This document shows, one piece after another, positions 18,771-27,174 of a DNA stretch of 64,000 bases. The stretch comes from Lactiplantibacillus nangangensis. GTDB taxonomy: Bacteria; Bacillota; Bacilli; Lactobacillales; Lactobacillaceae. A model generated the notes under the pieces. It made no database searches and had not been told where the DNA came from. It saw nothing but the letters and a program-made list of their open reading frames with translations. Position 1 is the first letter of the stretch, and each line of letters starts with the position of its first letter. The stretch covers positions 1 to 64,000 of the forward strand of contig NZ_BJDI01000006.1 in the NCBI RefSeq assembly GCF_005405065.1, read 5' to 3'. A program made the position numbers and the translations under genes.

Positions 18771-20597
18771 ATGAAACGACGACTTTGGTGGTTCATCATT
18801 GCGAGTGTGTTTTTGGCAGTCGTCACACTCAATTGGCGACCGCTGACTGCTTTAGCGGATTATACGATTAGCGACTATGATGTGCATGTGGATGTGCAAA
18901 AAGATGGTAGTGCCGATGTGAGTCAAGGCATGACTTATCATTTTGATGACGATTATCATGGGGTCTTTAATGTTCAAGATTTGCAAGGCGTTCAAGGCGC
19001 CCAATTTCAAGGGGTTGCCACGCGTTTAAATGGTGGGATGACGAAGACGGCGCGGGCCGCAACCACCGATGCGGATAATACTTATCAACTGACTCAAACT
19101 GACAAAAAATTTCGCGTTAAACTCTATCGTTCAGTCAAAGACAACGATGAATTACGGGTGACTTATCGGTACCGATTACTCGGTGTGGTGACGAATTACG
19201 CTGATACGGCCGAATTGAATTGGAAAATTATTGGGACCGGCTGGGATGAGCCGTTGAAAAACGTGCGGTTAACGATTCAACTCCCAAGTAAAAAAGTCCA
19301 AGCACTGCAAGCATGGACACATGGTCCGCTAGTTGGCAAAACGACTGTCGACAAGGCCGCTGGTCGCGTTAACATGACGTTGCCACGTAATCCAGCGAAC
19401 TCATTTGTCGAGAGCCACTTGCTCTTTCCGACAAGTGTGACGCCACTTAATCAACGGAAAAGTTCAAAGCAGCGTAAAGCAGCGGTTCAAAAACAAGAAG
19501 CCGCCCTTGCCACGGCGGCCAATCAAAAACGTCGTCGTCAAGTGCTAATGAGCAAGATTATCTATGGTTTAGCACTGGCGGTATTAGTGATTACGGTGGT
19601 GGCTTACTTATGGTGGTTCAAGCGTCATCCGCGAAATCAGCATGAGCGGCCGATTCCAATCAATCATTCGTTTGAAGTTCCAGCAGTACAACCCGCTGTG
19701 GCCCAAGCGTTATGGCGAACGGCTTCGCCAGATACGAAGGCTTTGTCGGCGGAAATTTTAGTGGCTGCCGCAGCTAAAGAGATCACGTTAGAGCCGATTG
19801 CTGTTAAACGGCAGCCAACCGTTAAAATTACAAAGTTACAGCCGATTTCCAACTCATTTTTGGCGCACTGTTTTGATAAGATTGCGGTAGGCAATGAGTT
19901 GCAACTGGACCAATTAAAAGCTTACGGTAAAAAAGATCAAAAAGGCCGCTTGAATAAATGGTTCGGTCACTGGCAAAAGACGGTTAACCAAGTTGTGGCT
20001 GGGTACCAAGATAAGGCGAATTATCGGCTACGTAATCGCTGGTTAGGTTTTGGCGTGGCGGTAACGATTTTAAGTGCCATTGCCACCTTAGCGGGCGCTT
20101 TGATAAGTCCCCGCACGACCTTGATTACTGGAATTGTGGCCGTGATTTTGACGGCAACGACTTGGACTACAGCAATTATTAATTATCGCCGCATTACGAT
20201 CAATACGGATGAGGGACTTGCCTTAGTCAATCAAATCAATGGGTTTCGCCAAATGTTGAAAGACATCGGTCATTTTAATACCGCTGAAATTGGTGATTTG
20301 ATTTTGTGGGAACAAATTTTGCCTTATGCGGCGGCGTTTGGGTTGGCAGAAAAGGTTGCGTACAAACTGGCCGTTGATTTTGGGACCACGGCGTTAGCTA
20401 CTGGTATTGGGGTCTACTACCCAATCTTTTTCGCCAATGATGGCTTTGATTTTGACTTGTCAGGAGCTTTAAGTAATAGCTTTTCCAGTGCGCTCGATGC
20501 CTCGAACAATGCCAGTTCCCCATCTGGTGGGTCTGGTGGGTTCTCCGGTGGCAGTTCCGGTGGTTTCGGCGGCGGTTCTGGTGGCGGGGCTTTCTAA
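18771..20597 (+). CDS. DUF2207-type membrane protein with Gly/Ser-rich tail
   Basis: 608 aa starting at ATG 18771 behind GAGGGG. An N-terminal signal or anchor helix (WWFIIASVFLAVVTLNW) is followed by an extracellular DUF2207 beta-domain (YTISDYDVHVDVQKDGSADV, YHGVFN, ELNWKIIG). A helix near residues 260-285 comes next, then a cytoplasmic segment, two more helices (~425-475), and a C-terminal stretch rich in Gly and Ser ending GGGSGGGAF. This architecture is common in Firmicutes and often ends in GGGSGGGGGG. Function is unknown; likely envelope-associated. Terminator directly after. Confidence 0.85.
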   Translation: MKRRLWWFIIASVFLAVVTLNWRPLTALADYTISDYDVHVDVQKDGSADVSQGMTYHFDDDYHGVFNVQDLQGVQGAQFQGVATRLNGGMTKTARAATTDADNTYQLTQTDKKFRVKLYRSVKDNDELRVTYRYRLLGVVTNYADTAELNWKIIGTGWDEPLKNVRLTIQLPSKKVQALQAWTHGPLVGKTTVDKAAGRVNMTLPRNPANSFVESHLLFPTSVTPLNQRKSSKQRKAAVQKQEAALATAANQKRRRQVLMSKIIYGLALAVLVITVVAYLWWFKRHPRNQHERPIPINHSFEVPAVQPAVAQALWRTASPDTKALSAEILVAAAAKEITLEPIAVKRQPTVKITKLQPISNSFLAHCFDKIAVGNELQLDQLKAYGKKDQKGRLNKWFGHWQKTVNQVVAGYQDKANYRLRNRWLGFGVAVTILSAIATLAGALISPRTTLITGIVAVILTATTWTTAIINYRRITINTDEGLALVNQINGFRQMLKDIGHFNTAEIGDLILWEQILPYAAAFGLAEKVAYKLAVDFGTTALATGIGVYYPIFFANDGFDFDLSGALSNSFSSALDASNNASSPSGGSGGFSGGSSGGFGGGSGGGAF

Positions 20598-20617
20598 ATT
20601 GAGGCAATGAATGTCTT

Positions 20618-20651
20618 AAAAGGGCGGTGGCGTTTTGTCACGGCCCTTTTT
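20618..20651. terminator. Terminator after DUF2207 gene
   Basis: AAAAGGGC / GCCCTTTT stem with an inner GTG/CAC pairing and a T run. Confidence 0.8.
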
Positions 20652-20757
20652 GTCGGCCGACGACCTTTCTAGTGGAAAGGGTTGCGGTCCAGTCCAATTA
20701 ACGGTACGCTTGTCAAAGTAAAGGCTTACATAAATGGAAACGAATGGATGAGGATCA

Positions 20758-21555
20758 ATGACAATAAAATTAATCGCTACGGATATGGATGGGACTTTTC
20801 TCAACAATCACGGAGACTATAATCGACCACGTTTTGCTAAAATTTACGCCGAATTACAGCGGCGTGGGATTCAATTTGTAATTGCCAGTGGGCATCAAGC
20901 AGTCGAGTTGGTCGACTTCTTTAAAGACTACCCAGACATGTGGATGATTGGCGGTAACGGGGCCGAGTTGATGAATGCGCAAGCTGGGCTAACGGCTGAG
21001 ACCTTTTCGGCAGCGGCGACGCAACAAATTTTGAGCGTTTTAGCGGACTATCCAGAAATTCAGATTGCCCTATGTGGCACGAAAACGGTGCACGTGCTTA
21101 AACAGGCGGACCCAGGCTTCGTGGCAGATATGGGAAATTATTACTATCAATTGGAAACTGTTGACGAGCTAACGCAAGTCACCGACCCAGTGGTAAAATT
21201 TGACATTATTTGTGCGCCTGCGATGACGGATCAATTGGTGTATGAACTGACGCCAAAATTGGCTGAAATTGCGGTGCCAGCTTCTGGTGGTCAGGGCAGT
21301 ATGGATCTGATCCAACCAGGTATGCATAAAGGTCGGGCCTTGAAACTATTGGGTAATCGTTTAGGCATTCGGTCAACTGAAATGGTTGCTTTCGGCGATG
21401 GCACCAACGATTTGGAAATGCTCCGCTACGTGCAAACGGGTGTTGTGATGGGCAATGCACCGGTCGAAATGCAGACGAAAGGTGATACTGTTACCGAATC
21501 GAACGAGCAGGACGGGGTCTTAACCTACATTGAAAATGAAATTTTACGAAAATAA
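20758..21555 (+). CDS. Cof-type HAD-superfamily phosphatase
   Basis: 265 aa. Motif I is ATDMDGTFLN (residues 7-16), with the nucleophile and acid Asp pair. Motif II is the Ser of VIASGH (~44), motif III a Lys in HKGRALK (~195), and motif IV AFGDGTNDLEML (~212). This order with a C2B cap is the Cof/YkrA group, which dephosphorylates sugar phosphates, FMN/PLP or similar metabolites; the substrate is not predictable here. ATG preceded by GATGAGGA. Apparently transcribed alone. Confidence 0.9.
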   Translation: MTIKLIATDMDGTFLNNHGDYNRPRFAKIYAELQRRGIQFVIASGHQAVELVDFFKDYPDMWMIGGNGAELMNAQAGLTAETFSAAATQQILSVLADYPEIQIALCGTKTVHVLKQADPGFVADMGNYYYQLETVDELTQVTDPVVKFDIICAPAMTDQLVYELTPKLAEIAVPASGGQGSMDLIQPGMHKGRALKLLGNRLGIRSTEMVAFGDGTNDLEMLRYVQTGVVMGNAPVEMQTKGDTVTESNEQDGVLTYIENEILRK

Positions 21556-21867
21556 TGGGCTGATTTCTGAAAATGGCTAGGCTTTTGATTGCCAAATAGG
21601 GCGGCGCCATGCTACACTTCAACTAGATGGAAACGAAACAGAGGCTGGGAAGCAAACTCCTGACCTCTTTTATATTGTGTTTGAGGGTTAAACCGATATG
21701 TTTGAATGATTAGTACTTAATTATATTGTCGAAACGTGCTAGCAGCGCCAGCGGGTTCCGCTTGGCTACGCTAATCACCCGATGCTAAAACCGCATCAGG
21801 CGCTTAGCTAGGCCATGCTCGCCAGCTGGACGGCGCTGCTAGCACTCTTAAAAAGTGAGGTATATGA
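21556..21867. other. Intergenic region with hairpins
   Basis: GAGG (21641-21644) and CCTC (21664-21667) flank partial internal pairing before a short T run, a weak terminator for the HAD gene. Further right lies the large inverted repeat at 21736-21845, listed separately. No gene is supported. Confidence 0.5.
21736..21845. repeat. Large imperfect cruciform/structured element before ABC-F gene
   Basis: A perfect 14-bp closing stem GTGCTAGCAGCGCC (21736-21749) with 21832-21845. Inside are a small AGCGG-GTT-CCGCT hairpin (21750-21762) and a 16-bp arm (21770-21785 with 21793-21808). On the minus strand two of this arm's three mismatches become G-U wobbles and the loop reads GGTTTTA. It resembles the multi-arm elements in overall shape but lacks their arm-3 loop. 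Confidence 0.5.
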
Positions 21868-23490
21868 ATGTTAACCGTAAGTAATGTCAGTATGCAATTC
21901 TCGACGCGCAAGCTTTATGATGATGTTAATTTGAAATTTACGCCGGGCAACTGTTACGGCGTGATTGGTGCGAATGGTGCCGGTAAATCAACTTTCTTGA
22001 AGATTTTGGAAGGCAAGCTTCAACCAACTTCTGGGAATGTGTCAATGGGTCCTAACGAACGGATGTCCAGTTTGAACCAAAACCATTTCGCCTTTGAAGA
22101 TGAAGAAGTCTTATCAACGGTGATCCGCGGGTATCAAAAGCTTTATGACATCATGGTTGAAAAGGACGCCCTTTACGCCAAACCTGATTTTAGCGATGCT
22201 GATGGCATTCGTGCCGCTGAACTTGAAGGCGAATTCGCTGAAATGGACGGTTGGAATGCTGAATCCGAAGCTGACCAGTTGTTACAAAGTTTGGGTATTG
22301 ACGAATCGATGCAACATCAAAAAATGAGTGAATTGACAGAACCTCAAAAGGTTAAAGTCTTGCTAGGCCAAGCCTTATTTGGTAGTCCTGACGTTTTGCT
22401 CTTGGATGAACCGACCAACGGGTTAGACGTGCAGTCAATTAGTTGGTTGGAAAACTTCTTGGCTGACTATAACAAGACTGTCATCGTCGTTTCTCATGAC
22501 CGTCATTTCTTGAACCAAGTTTGTACGCATATGTGTGACGTCGATTTTGGTAAGATTACGTTATTTGTTGGAAATTATGATTTCTGGATGGAATCTAGCC
22601 AATTGGCAGCGAAGTTAAAAACGGATGCCAATGCTAAAAAGGCTGACCAAATCAAAGAATTACAAGAATTCGTGGCGCGGTTTAGTGCGAATGCTTCAAA
22701 ATCCAAACAAGCGACTTCTCGTAAAAAGCAATTGGAAAAAATTACGCTGGATGATATCAAACCATCCTCACGTAAATATCCATTTATTAAATTTACGCCG
22801 GATCGCGAAATTGGGAACGACTTGGTTCGGGTAGAAAATGTGTCTAAGACGATCGATGGTGTAAAGATTTTAGACAATATCAGTTTTACACTCCGTCCTA
22901 ATGAAAAAACGGCCCTGATCAGTCGCAGTGATTTAGCAACGACCACGTTGATGCAAATTATTGCCGGCGCCGTTGAACCAGATGCTGGTACGGTGACTTG
23001 GGGTCAAACAACGTCGCGGACGTATTTGCCACGTGATATTAATGATGAATTTACTGATGATAGCTTAACGATTATCGACTGGTTACGTCAATATGCCCCT
23101 AAAGAAGAAAGTGATAATACGTTCTTGCGCGGGTTCTTAGGGAAGATGTTATTCTCTGGTGAAGACGTGACACGGAAGGTAAACGTGCTTTCTGGGGGCG
23201 AAAAAGTCCGTGGGATGTTGTCTAAGATGATGTTAAGTCGGGCCAACGTCTTGCTGCTCGACGACCCAACCAACCACTTGGACTTGGAATCAATCACGGC
23301 TTTGAACGATAGCTTGATTGATTTTAAGGGGGCCATCATTTTCACGTCGCATGACCACGAATTTATCCAAACGATTGCGGATCATATTGTTGAAGTGAGT
23401 GCCAAAGGGGTCGTTGACCGTGGCGATACCACTTATGACGAGTATTTGTCGCATGAAGCCACGCAAGGCCGCGTCCAGGATTTATATTAG
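21868..23490 (+). CDS. ABC-F family ATPase (YkpA/YbiT-like)
   Basis: 540 aa with two ATP-binding domains and no membrane helices. Domain 1 has Walker A GANGAGKST (~residues 34-42) and Walker B VLLLDEPTNGLD, but its signature is LTEPQK rather than LSGGQ. Domain 2 has signature LSGGEKVRG and Walker B VLLLDDPTNHLD, but its Walker A position reads SRSDLATTT without the lysine. So one composite site (Walker A 1 with signature 2) looks intact and the other is degenerate. ABC-F proteins bind the ribosome E site; some protect against antibiotics. The degenerate half is in line with YkpA-type members. ATG behind GTGAGG. Confidence 0.88.
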   Translation: MLTVSNVSMQFSTRKLYDDVNLKFTPGNCYGVIGANGAGKSTFLKILEGKLQPTSGNVSMGPNERMSSLNQNHFAFEDEEVLSTVIRGYQKLYDIMVEKDALYAKPDFSDADGIRAAELEGEFAEMDGWNAESEADQLLQSLGIDESMQHQKMSELTEPQKVKVLLGQALFGSPDVLLLDEPTNGLDVQSISWLENFLADYNKTVIVVSHDRHFLNQVCTHMCDVDFGKITLFVGNYDFWMESSQLAAKLKTDANAKKADQIKELQEFVARFSANASKSKQATSRKKQLEKITLDDIKPSSRKYPFIKFTPDREIGNDLVRVENVSKTIDGVKILDNISFTLRPNEKTALISRSDLATTTLMQIIAGAVEPDAGTVTWGQTTSRTYLPRDINDEFTDDSLTIIDWLRQYAPKEESDNTFLRGFLGKMLFSGEDVTRKVNVLSGGEKVRGMLSKMMLSRANVLLLDDPTNHLDLESITALNDSLIDFKGAIIFTSHDHEFIQTIADHIVEVSAKGVVDRGDTTYDEYLSHEATQGRVQDLY

Positions 23491-23580
23491 TAAATCCGCA
23501 GCTTAAATTAAACAAATCCTGACCAATCGAATCTCTCAATCTGTTATGATTACATCATAACTAGATTGGGGGATTTTTTT

Positions 23581-24789
23581 ATGACCACAGAGGTGGACCA
23601 GTTGTTGCGTCGCTGGTATCTAGGTCAGCTCATTGTCTTAATGGGGGCGGCGTTGTTACAATTATTGATCATTCAAAATGGAGATTATTTCGCGACTGTC
23701 GGTCTGCTGCTGATTCTCTTATTCTTAGGGGGCCTATTGCCAGTTTTTGAAACGGGAACTGATTATCGTGACTGGCCGCGTTTTCGACGCTTTAATCATT
23801 ATTTTCAAGCCATTTTTCAATTTATGTTCATGCCATTTTTGTTGATGAGTTTGGTCGTCATGCTCAAACGGTGGACGCCACTGGATGAGCAAGGCCTGAT
23901 TGCGGTCGCGTTCTTCTATCTGATGTGGTTGTTTGTGCCAATTGGCTATGTCACGATGGGACCAGTCAAATCCTTGCTTGGGCGAATCTTACTGCTCATT
24001 TCAGTGGTGTTTAGTGGCTTGATTGGTGCTCAGCCGACGTTTATGGCGTTACCTTTACTAAAGGCACCAGCAGTTTTCAATCTGGTTAGTGATAGTGGTG
24101 TCTTGGGCGCAATCGGCTTTGTTGTCACTGTCGGCTTGTTAGCGACTGCTTGGGGCTTTCATTGGCCAAGTTGGCGATTGGCAAAAAAGGCCGACTGGCA
24201 TTGGCTTGTACTGATTGCGCTGGCTGGTGTGGCGTTTATCATTTGGAACGCATTCGGCGTTGGGGAGACTTGGCGGACGACCTTTACCCAATTTGATTTT
24301 AAGTTACAGGCACTCTCTTGGAAAATGTTTTTAGGTGGCTTGGAGCCGGGAATTGCGGAAGAGTGGCTCTATCGGTTTGCCGTCTTGGTGCTGTTTTTGA
24401 AAGCTTTTGAGCATCGTCGTCATCAATTAGATTGGTCTGTCGGCTTGAGCAGTGGGCTGTTTGGTCTCTGGCACTTAACGAATGCTTTGGCGGGTCAATC
24501 CTTAGCGGCGACTGTTGAACAAATGATTTTTGCCGCTTCACTGGGGTGCTTTTTGGCCGTTAGTTATTTATATTCTGGCAGTCTGTTGGTGCCAATCACG
24601 ATTCATGCTGGGGTCGACATTTTCAGCATGATGGCTTCTGGGTCACAAACGATGACTAAGCCAGACGCGTTTGAATGGCAAACAATTCTTTTTACCGTCA
24701 TTGTCTTTGGATTGATCACGATTTTCTTTTTAACCGGTCGACGTCGTCAAGTGATGCAGGCTCAAGTTGATCATCAGTTACGCCCGTAA
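23581..24789 (+). CDS. CPBP-family intramembrane metalloprotease
   Basis: 402 aa from ATG 23581, following TTGGGGGA. About ten hydrophobic segments. The C-terminal CPBP/Abi motifs are present: AEEWLYRF (EExxxR), FGLWHLTNAL (FxxxH) and HAGVDIF. These Glu/His residues form the membrane-embedded metalloprotease site of the Rce1-like family, which in lactobacilli is often tied to bacteriocin self-immunity or signal processing. No bacteriocin gene is nearby, so the role is open. Terminator downstream. Confidence 0.85.
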   Translation: MTTEVDQLLRRWYLGQLIVLMGAALLQLLIIQNGDYFATVGLLLILLFLGGLLPVFETGTDYRDWPRFRRFNHYFQAIFQFMFMPFLLMSLVVMLKRWTPLDEQGLIAVAFFYLMWLFVPIGYVTMGPVKSLLGRILLLISVVFSGLIGAQPTFMALPLLKAPAVFNLVSDSGVLGAIGFVVTVGLLATAWGFHWPSWRLAKKADWHWLVLIALAGVAFIIWNAFGVGETWRTTFTQFDFKLQALSWKMFLGGLEPGIAEEWLYRFAVLVLFLKAFEHRRHQLDWSVGLSSGLFGLWHLTNALAGQSLAATVEQMIFAASLGCFLAVSYLYSGSLLVPITIHAGVDIFSMMASGSQTMTKPDAFEWQTILFTVIVFGLITIFFLTGRRRQVMQAQVDHQLRP

Positions 24790-24841
24790 GCCCATACTGT
24801 CAGCTTACGGATGACAATTAGTTCAGGAACACAACTAACTT

Positions 24842-24878
24842 AATGAAAAAGGTCTCGCGATGCGGGATCTTTTTCATT
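24842..24878. terminator. Terminator after CPBP gene
   Basis: AATGAAAAAGGTCTCGC pairs with GCGGGATCTTTTTCATT (wobbles only in the middle); 3-nt loop. Confidence 0.85.
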
Positions 24879-24899
24879 AACTGGCTACGGATGCCTATC

Positions 24900-25232
24900 A
24901 GACAGAGCACTTCTAAGCAAGTACCCCGTTTTTAACCGATTTATACTGGATGTAATCTGTTTGTAACATTACCGACACTCTATAGCAACATTAGCCAGTT
25001 ATACTGAGTTTATGGTTAAAACTGGCCTATACATATTTTGCACCAAACATTTAGCTATCGATGGTTGGATCGGTCACCTCAGATGGAACAAGTTAAGTTT
25101 GGCGGCAGCTAATACCTCTCGGAATGGGCAGGATTCATGACGGGGCACATATCGCAACTATCTTAATTGGTAGTCGGATAACCGATCATTGTTGGAAAGG
25201 ACTTGAGCAACTTGCTTGAGTCTTTTTTGCTA
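24900..25232 (+). ncRNA. Possible leader RNA or sRNA ending in an attenuator
   Basis: About 330 gene-free bases end in a terminator (25200-25228, stem GACTTGAGCAA/TTGCTTGAGTC, six T) just 30 bases before the kinase start. TATACT boxes occur at 24942 and 25000. Long-range complementarity GATCGGT (25068-25074) with ACCGATC (near 25181) and several local hairpins suggest a folded RNA. It lacks the T-box TGGNACC antiterminator motif. I do not recognise a known riboswitch. Confidence 0.35.
25200..25228 (+). terminator. Terminator immediately upstream of the APH-like kinase gene
   Basis: An 11-bp stem with two wobbles followed by TTTTTT. Its position before a ribosome binding site suggests attenuation. 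Confidence 0.75.
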
Positions 25233-25257
25233 GTTTCAGAAAGGAGTAACGTTTGTT

Positions 25258-26070
25258 ATGACCCTTGAAACAACGTTGGGAATGCTGCTACAAGCCGACT
25301 TGGCACGCTTAGATCATCCGTCATTCAATACGATGTTTACTGGCTTTAGCCGCCGTTGGCAGTGCCAGCTCTTTGTCAAAGTGTTTGCCTCAGACCGTTT
25401 TGGGAAGTTTTCAACCGAACGAACCGTCAATGAACAGCTGAATAACCGGGTGTTGATGAGCAGTCAATTGGCAACGGGCGAGTGGGTTTTAGTCATGCGC
25501 GATTTACCTATGACCCCGTTATCAGCCGAATTGACACCCGAATTGGCGCAGCAAATGGGGTCAGTCTTAGCGCGTTTTCATCGGACGGTGCACTTACCGG
25601 CAGCGACCAATCAGCCTTCAATGGTGATGACTAAGATTAACGGTCTCCGTCAGGCCCCGGCTTACCCGCAGTTGTTGAAATTACAGCATTTATACGAGTC
25701 ACAACTGCCGGTCATTGAAACCGAATTGCGTCAGGTCAAGCCAGTCGTGTTACACGGTGATGCCGGTTGCCGAAATTATCAACTAGTTAATGGCTCACTC
25801 GTGCTGATTGATTTTGAACGAGCCCATCTTGGAGTGCCACAAGTTGATTTTCAAAAACTATTTTATCAAGACTTTGCCGGTGACCAGTCGTTACAACAGG
25901 CTTTCTTGAACGGGTATGGGCCGTTACCAGCATTATCGTCACTGACATCCAGTTGGCTAACTTTTCAAAGCGCCGTGGGGATTTTGAGTTATGTTCAGCG
26001 ACTGCCTGACCCTGAGTTTGAACGGGTGGCGCAACGGATGTTACAAACAGTGATTGACCAGCTTTCGTAA
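25258..26070 (+). CDS. Aminoglycoside-phosphotransferase-fold (APH/choline kinase-like) protein
   Basis: 270 aa. The catalytic loop VVLHGDAGCRNYQL (~residue 164) matches HGDxxxxN and LVLIDFERA (~182) the metal-binding DxE/DFG position of the APH family. A weak N-lobe precedes them (QLFVKVFASD with the ATP lysine). Members phosphorylate small alcohols such as choline, methylthioribose, fructosamine or antibiotics; nothing here tells the substrate. AAAGGAG precedes the ATG. A terminator hairpin lies between any upstream promoter and this gene, hinting at conditional read-through. Confidence 0.75.
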   Translation: MTLETTLGMLLQADLARLDHPSFNTMFTGFSRRWQCQLFVKVFASDRFGKFSTERTVNEQLNNRVLMSSQLATGEWVLVMRDLPMTPLSAELTPELAQQMGSVLARFHRTVHLPAATNQPSMVMTKINGLRQAPAYPQLLKLQHLYESQLPVIETELRQVKPVVLHGDAGCRNYQLVNGSLVLIDFERAHLGVPQVDFQKLFYQDFAGDQSLQQAFLNGYGPLPALSSLTSSWLTFQSAVGILSYVQRLPDPEFERVAQRMLQTVIDQLS

Positions 26071-26080
26071 TTAGCACTAA

Positions 26081-26106
26081 CCGGCAAATTCGCCGGCTTT
26101 TTTTTC
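26081..26106 (+). terminator. Terminator after APH-like gene
   Basis: CCGGC-AAATTC-GCCGG followed by a long T run. Confidence 0.85.
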
Positions 26107-26376
26107 GACCTTTTTTAACTAAAGTTGCGCCAGTTTAGGATTGGACGGCCAAACTATCTGCTCAGCGGGCACTAATTTAACGCCAACTAACGACTGATTG
26201 TGTCTGTCCAAACGGGTAAAAAGTTGGCTAAGCTTGACTAACTTGTTTGCAATTGGCTCACCAGAATTGCTGACAATAACGTATACTAGAAACATTAGCT
26301 CAAACACAATCACTAGTAGTCCAGCTGGAATGGTCAACTACATAAAGTAGTGATTGTTAGAAATGGGGAACTTGCA

Positions 26377-27174
26377 ATGTCTACATTAGTCATTAAAGAT
26401 TTAAAAGTATCAGTCACAGAAAACGAACAAGAACGGCTGATTCTCAAAGGTGTGAATTTAACGCTTAAAACCGGCGAGACCCATGCCATCATGGGACCTA
26501 ACGGCACGGGTAAATCGACCTTGTCAGAAACAATTATGGGTAATCCGGCCTACCACGTTGTCAGTGGAAGTGTGACACTGGACGGTGTTGATTTATTGCG
26601 TCAAACGGTCGATCAACGGGCACGGGCCGGGCTCTTTTTAGCGATGCAATATCCAGCCGAAATTAAAGGCGTGACGAACATTGAATTTTTACGGGCCGCA
26701 GTGAATGCCCAACGTGATGCGGCTGATCAATTGCCAGTCACGGAATTCTTAGACCGATTGGATCAAAATTTAGCCTTATTGAATATGTCAGATGCCATGG
26801 CTGAACGTTATCTGAACGAAGGCTTTTCGGGTGGCGAAAAGAAACGCAATGAGATTTTGCAATTATTAATGATTCAACCTAAGTTTGCGATTCTGGATGA
26901 AATTGACTCCGGGTTAGATATTGATGCTTTACAAGTCGTTGCTAAAGGGGTAAACGCGATGCAAGGGCCTGATTTCGGGACGCTCATGATCACCCACTAC
27001 CAGCGCTTACTGAACTACATCGTTCCCGATTTTGTTCATGTGATGATGGACGGCCGTATCGTGAAAACTGGTGGCGCTGAATTAGCCAATACCTTGGAAG
27101 CGGAAGGTTACGCTGGCTTACGCGATGAACTTGGACTGGACGTGGCGTTGACGGATGACGAGGTTGAGTCATGA
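26377..27174 (+). CDS. sufC: Fe-S assembly ATPase SufC
   Basis: 265 aa from ATG 26377. Walker A GPNGTGKST (~residues 39-47), signature FSGGEKKRNE and Walker B FAILDEIDSGLDID are all SufC-specific in wording. It powers the SufBCD scaffold that builds Fe-S clusters in the cytoplasm. First gene of a tightly overlapping sufCDSUB-sufT operon; its stop overlaps the sufD start by 4 bases. The longer in-frame start at 26350 has no ribosome site. Confidence 0.95.
   Translation: MSTLVIKDLKVSVTENEQERLILKGVNLTLKTGETHAIMGPNGTGKSTLSETIMGNPAYHVVSGSVTLDGVDLLRQTVDQRARAGLFLAMQYPAEIKGVTNIEFLRAAVNAQRDAADQLPVTEFLDRLDQNLALLNMSDAMAERYLNEGFSGGEKKRNEILQLLMIQPKFAILDEIDSGLDIDALQVVAKGVNAMQGPDFGTLMITHYQRLLNYIVPDFVHVMMDGRIVKTGGAELANTLEAEGYAGLRDELGLDVALTDDEVES

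Noticed and set aside
24960-25232. T-box riboswitch before the kinase gene
   Set aside because: No TGGNACC antiterminator motif and no AG-bulge pattern, and the gene is not related to amino acid metabolism.
26119-26337. 72-aa minus-strand frame with one hydrophobic stretch
   Set aside because: Starts at TTG without a ribosome site and covers the promoter region of the suf operon.
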